A DNA stretch of 64,000 nucleotides from assembly GCF_900452385.1 (NCBI RefSeq), contig NZ_UGOA01000001.1, positions 248,001 to 312,000 on the forward strand, read 5' to 3'. The stretch is from Legionella donaldsonii (GTDB lineage Bacteria > Pseudomonadota > Gammaproteobacteria > Legionellales > Legionellaceae). Shown here one piece after another: positions 61,243 to 64,000 of this stretch. The notes beneath the pieces are model-generated. The model ran no database searches, had not been told where the DNA came from, and saw only the letters and a list, made by a program, of their open reading frames with translations. Each line of letters begins with the position of its first letter. Within the stretch, counting starts at the first letter, position 1. The position numbers were made by a program, and so were the translations under genes.

Positions 61243-61992
61243 ATGGCAAATTTTTGGCAATATCGCGCTACCCAACGATTCTTTTATGGCAATAAGGAAC
61301 AGGGCGGCGGTTACGCATCATTAGAATCTACTCTGAGTGACTGGAACCGAGAACTTCGAGCTGGCGAAGGTACTCAAATTTTAATCAATGGAAGGACTTT
61401 AGCTGATTTAAGACAGGGAAAGGGGGAGTTTCAGACTCTGGAAGAATTGCGTGCTTTTTTTGAGACGGAACTGTTCTCAAAAGCAATGCCAGCAGAAAGA
61501 GAGAGGTTGTCTAATCATGCATTGTCCCATTTTCATCAAGGCGGACTTCTTTTTGCTAGTCACCATTGTTTGGTGAATGCGCAATTAAAGAAAAATACAC
61601 AGATTAAATTCCCTAATGAAGTATCTAAGGTAAACATTGTACCAATTAAGGGTGGTGTTTCTATTATCGCAGATCATACTTATCCAACAGTAGTGGTAGG
61701 GAGCAAAAAAAATACGACGTCTACTTCCTATCATGCACACATTCATTGTGAAATGAGCTTTACCACCAAGGGCATTCATGTGCAGGATTTAACGATCGAT
61801 TGTCCAAATAGTCAGGCTGCCAAAATAATTGACCCCAGGACTATAAGAGAATTGTTACAACACATTATCAACAAAATCTCGCAGGCAATATGGTCTAATG
61901 AAGATCTTCCCCAACCTGCAGAACTTAATGTAGATGATTTGGATGAGGCAAAGGCTGTTATGAGTTTTGCATCGAGAGGTGCAAATAGCTAA
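61243..61992 (+). CDS. Unknown soluble protein, effector candidate
   Basis: A 249-residue protein from the ATG at 61243, chosen because AAGAGG lies six bases upstream. The N-terminus M-A-N-F-W-Q-Y-R is followed by a G-N-K-E-Q-G-G-G-Y segment (about 17-25) and a His-containing S-Y-H-A-H-I-H-C-E near residue 170. The C-terminus is acidic (L-N-V-D-D-L-D-E-A). No family recognised. It has its own promoter and follows the ankyrin gene, so it may be part of the same accessory cluster. No membrane segment or signal peptide. Confidence 0.65.
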   Translation: MANFWQYRATQRFFYGNKEQGGGYASLESTLSDWNRELRAGEGTQILINGRTLADLRQGKGEFQTLEELRAFFETELFSKAMPAERERLSNHALSHFHQGGLLFASHHCLVNAQLKKNTQIKFPNEVSKVNIVPIKGGVSIIADHTYPTVVVGSKKNTTSTSYHAHIHCEMSFTTKGIHVQDLTIDCPNSQAAKIIDPRTIRELLQHIINKISQAIWSNEDLPQPAELNVDDLDEAKAVMSFASRGANS

Positions 61993-62160
61993 ATTGCCTG
62001 GTTGAGTCTGACGGGGCGCAGTTTGTCATTGTTGCTGATCTACCTTTGCTCACCTGCATGCCGTGCTTATGCACAGCATGCAGGTCACGGCTTTCAAATT
62101 TAATTGGCAATTCTGCCTTCTAATAAATCCGGAAATCAATCATCCTGCTAATTTTCAAAA

Positions 62161-63564
62161 TTACGTATTAAGAATAATAGGCGGTTTATAGCCACCCAAT
62201 AATTCTTCAAGTCGCTCGGCAACTGCCAGAGCAGTCGTATCTTTCCACCGATTTGCAGCGATTTGGATTCCAATGGGTAATCCCGCAGCTGATGTGCCGC
62301 ATCGTAGACTGACCGTTGGGCATCGGCTCAGATTATGGGTCATCGCATAGGAGAAATCGCTGATTTCTTTGATCCCGATACCATGTGGTTTGGCTACTTT
62401 CGGAAACACTGGGCTGATTAATACATCATACTTATTCATGAAAGAAAAAAGTTCGCTACGAAATAGGTCAATTTCTCTCATGCGATGGTAGAGCTGAGTC
62501 ATTGAAAATTGACAGTTTTCTGCCTGGCGGAGAAATTCTCTTAGTTCCCAGGAAAGGGTTTCAATACCCAGTTGATGTAACACTTGCTTAAATCCTGCCC
62601 CCTGATCCCCGCCAAGAAAAAGATCCCAATGCAGCGCAAATGATTGACTGACACAGGCCGGGCGTTCTTCAACAACGATAGCAACCTCATCCTGCAAGGC
62701 TAAAGCTGCTGCTTTAACAACCTGCTGTATTTCCTGTTCTACGGGAGTAAAACCATTTTCGGTGAAATAGGCAACCCGCAGTTTTTTTAGTGGGGGTGCT
62801 GGTTCAATCGGGACGGGTATTGCATAAGGGTCAAACTGATCAGGGCCTGCAAGCACCGACAAACCCAAGCGGAGATCATTGATGGAACGAGCCATTGGGC
62901 CATAGGTGAGCATAGGACCAATGAGGCCTGGCGAATCTCCTCCGACAGTACCTGTGGATGGGAGATGTCCATGAGTGGGTTTTAAGGCAACAATCCCACA
63001 ACAATGCGCAGGTTGGACAAGACTACCTCCACCATCTGAGCCTATTGCAAAAGGTACACCGCCTGCAGCAATTAACGCGGCAGCTCCACCACTACTTCCA
63101 CCACAAGTTTTATCCAGATCATAAGGATTATTAGTCCGCCCGTAGATTAAATTGTCGGAATCCCCACCGCGACACATTTCTGGAACATTGGTTAATCCAA
63201 TAACAATGGCGCCTTCTGCCTTTAATCGCGCGACAAGCGTTGCATCCTGCTGAGCCTTTCCTGCTTTATAAAAACCAGGGCTGCCAGAAGAGCAAATTAA
63301 GCCGTCCACCTTTAAGGCATCTTTGATTGCAACGGGGAGACCTGTCAATTTTTTTAATGATTTTTTAGCAGCAATTGCCTTGTCGACATAGACTGCCTGC
63401 TGCAAACACTCCTCGGGAGTAAAACGCTGGGTTAAGGCATTAACAACAGGGTTAATTTTTTCGATTTGTTCTAAATGCGCTAGCATCACTTCTTTGGCAG
63501 AAAGCGCTTTTTTCTGTATATGCCGAATTATTTCTAATGCTGTCAGTTGGTGGATGTTATCCAT
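62161..63564 (-). CDS. Amidase-signature family hydrolase
   Basis: A 467-residue amidase with the Ser-cisSer-Lys triad: Lys81 in V-A-I-K-D-A-L, cis-Ser157 in C-G-G-S-S-G-G, and nucleophile Ser181 in S-D-G-G-G-S-L. The 24-residue gap between the serines is that of the family. The usual T-D-T-G-G-S-I-R-x-P is here S-D-G-G-G-S-L-V-Q-P, so the Arg after the nucleophile is replaced. Substrate is unknown (GatA, fatty-acid amide, or acylamide type). AGGG precedes the ATG somewhat distantly. Confidence 0.9.
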   Translation of the reverse strand: MDNIHQLTALEIIRHIQKKALSAKEVMLAHLEQIEKINPVVNALTQRFTPEECLQQAVYVDKAIAAKKSLKKLTGLPVAIKDALKVDGLICSSGSPGFYKAGKAQQDATLVARLKAEGAIVIGLTNVPEMCRGGDSDNLIYGRTNNPYDLDKTCGGSSGGAAALIAAGGVPFAIGSDGGGSLVQPAHCCGIVALKPTHGHLPSTGTVGGDSPGLIGPMLTYGPMARSINDLRLGLSVLAGPDQFDPYAIPVPIEPAPPLKKLRVAYFTENGFTPVEQEIQQVVKAAALALQDEVAIVVEERPACVSQSFALHWDLFLGGDQGAGFKQVLHQLGIETLSWELREFLRQAENCQFSMTQLYHRMREIDLFRSELFSFMNKYDVLISPVFPKVAKPHGIGIKEISDFSYAMTHNLSRCPTVSLRCGTSAAGLPIGIQIAANRWKDTTALAVAERLEELLGGYKPPIILNT

Positions 63565-63759
63565 TTCATATAATCCCTACTAGCACATTGAATAGATTTG
63601 CCCTGTTAACGGCTAAAGTAAAAAAAATTAAATTTAATACCATTTTGAATGCACACGAATTACAAATAACATACAAGAGTTAGCATTGAAAAGATTTCAT
63701 TCTTGTTATTAGCAAAATAAGATAAAATTTTTTACCACTCAATTAACAAGGTGGGATTG

Positions 63760-64000
63760 ATGATGGAACAGTTCGCAATGCATTGTTATGTTTCTGGTAA
63801 AGTTCAGGGCGTGTGGTTCCGAGCTTCTACGAAAAATGAGGCTGACCGGTTGGGACTTAAAGGATGGGTACGTAATTTAAGTGATGGGCGAGTAGAGGTT
63901 TTTGCTTGTGGTAATGAAAACCAACTAGAACTCTTTTACGCCTGGCTGCAGCAGGGGCCGCGATTTGCTGTCGTCAGTGAGTGCACGCGAGAAGATTTGC
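63760..64000 (+). CDS. acyP: Acylphosphatase (3' end outside window)
   Basis: A small hydrolase of acyl phosphates; only the first 80 residues are in the window (typical total about 90). The signature G-K-V-Q-G-V-W-F-R has the catalytic Arg near residue 21, and G-W-V-R-N-L-S-D-G-R-V-E holds the catalytic Asn near 39. AAGGTGGG precedes two tandem ATGs (63760 and 63763). Confidence 0.93.
   Translation, partial: MMEQFAMHCYVSGKVQGVWFRASTKNEADRLGLKGWVRNLSDGRVEVFACGNENQLELFYAWLQQGPRFAVVSECTREDL

Overview
The window looks like a chromosomal segment of a Legionella-type gammaproteobacterium. Evidence: the gene order of the core block, a stand-alone Fur-box-preceded IucA/IucC gene resembling the L. 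pneumophila frgA locus, moderate GC, two ankyrin-repeat proteins, and a cluster of lineage-specific proteins of the kind Dot/Icm effectors come from. The genus is an inference from content; no rRNA or marker comparison was possible.

Layout. 1-9.4 kb: prkA (3' end off the window), pepN, aroE, a patatin-like lipase converging on aroE, a POT peptide transporter, a small P-loop kinase and a RidA-like protein. 9.5-14.2 kb: an unknown four-helix membrane protein, then on the minus strand a CDP-alcohol phosphatidyltransferase coupled to hda, and the Fur-box siderophore synthetase. 14.4-45.1 kb: the core block yhbY / rlmE-ftsH-folP-glmM-tpiA-secG-tRNA-Leu(GAG)-nuoABCDEFGHIJKLMN-tRNA-fMet-rimP-nusA-infB-rbfA-truB-rpsO-pnp. 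From memory this matches the E. coli secG-leuU-metY-rimP-nusA-infB-rbfA-truB-rpsO-pnp arrangement, except that the complete 14-gene complex I operon lies between the two tRNA genes and tpiA lies between glmM and secG. 45.1-46.1 kb: folE and a HIT hydrolase on the minus strand.

46.1-62 kb is accessory. It holds a decayed GNAT acetyltransferase, an SDR, an MFS transporter, a LysE-PanE pair, a membrane-anchored alpha/beta hydrolase, the stump of a second hydrolase, a secreted DUF4431 protein, two ankyrin proteins (the larger may carry a cysteine-protease-like N-terminal domain), a DUF885 metalloprotein and four proteins I cannot place. The window ends with an amidase and the start of an acylphosphatase.

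How the genes work together: the long middle block couples membrane protein quality control (FtsH), folate and cell-wall precursors (FolP, GlmM), secretion (SecG), respiration (Nuo) and translation/RNA turnover (RimP to PNPase). Short inverted-repeat elements sit in intergenic gaps, one of them inside the nuo operon between nuoD and nuoE. No CRISPR array, prophage, transposase or rRNA gene was seen. The most unusual candidates are the protease-like ankyrin protein, the nuo-internal repeat element and the orphan protein cluster at 54-62 kb.
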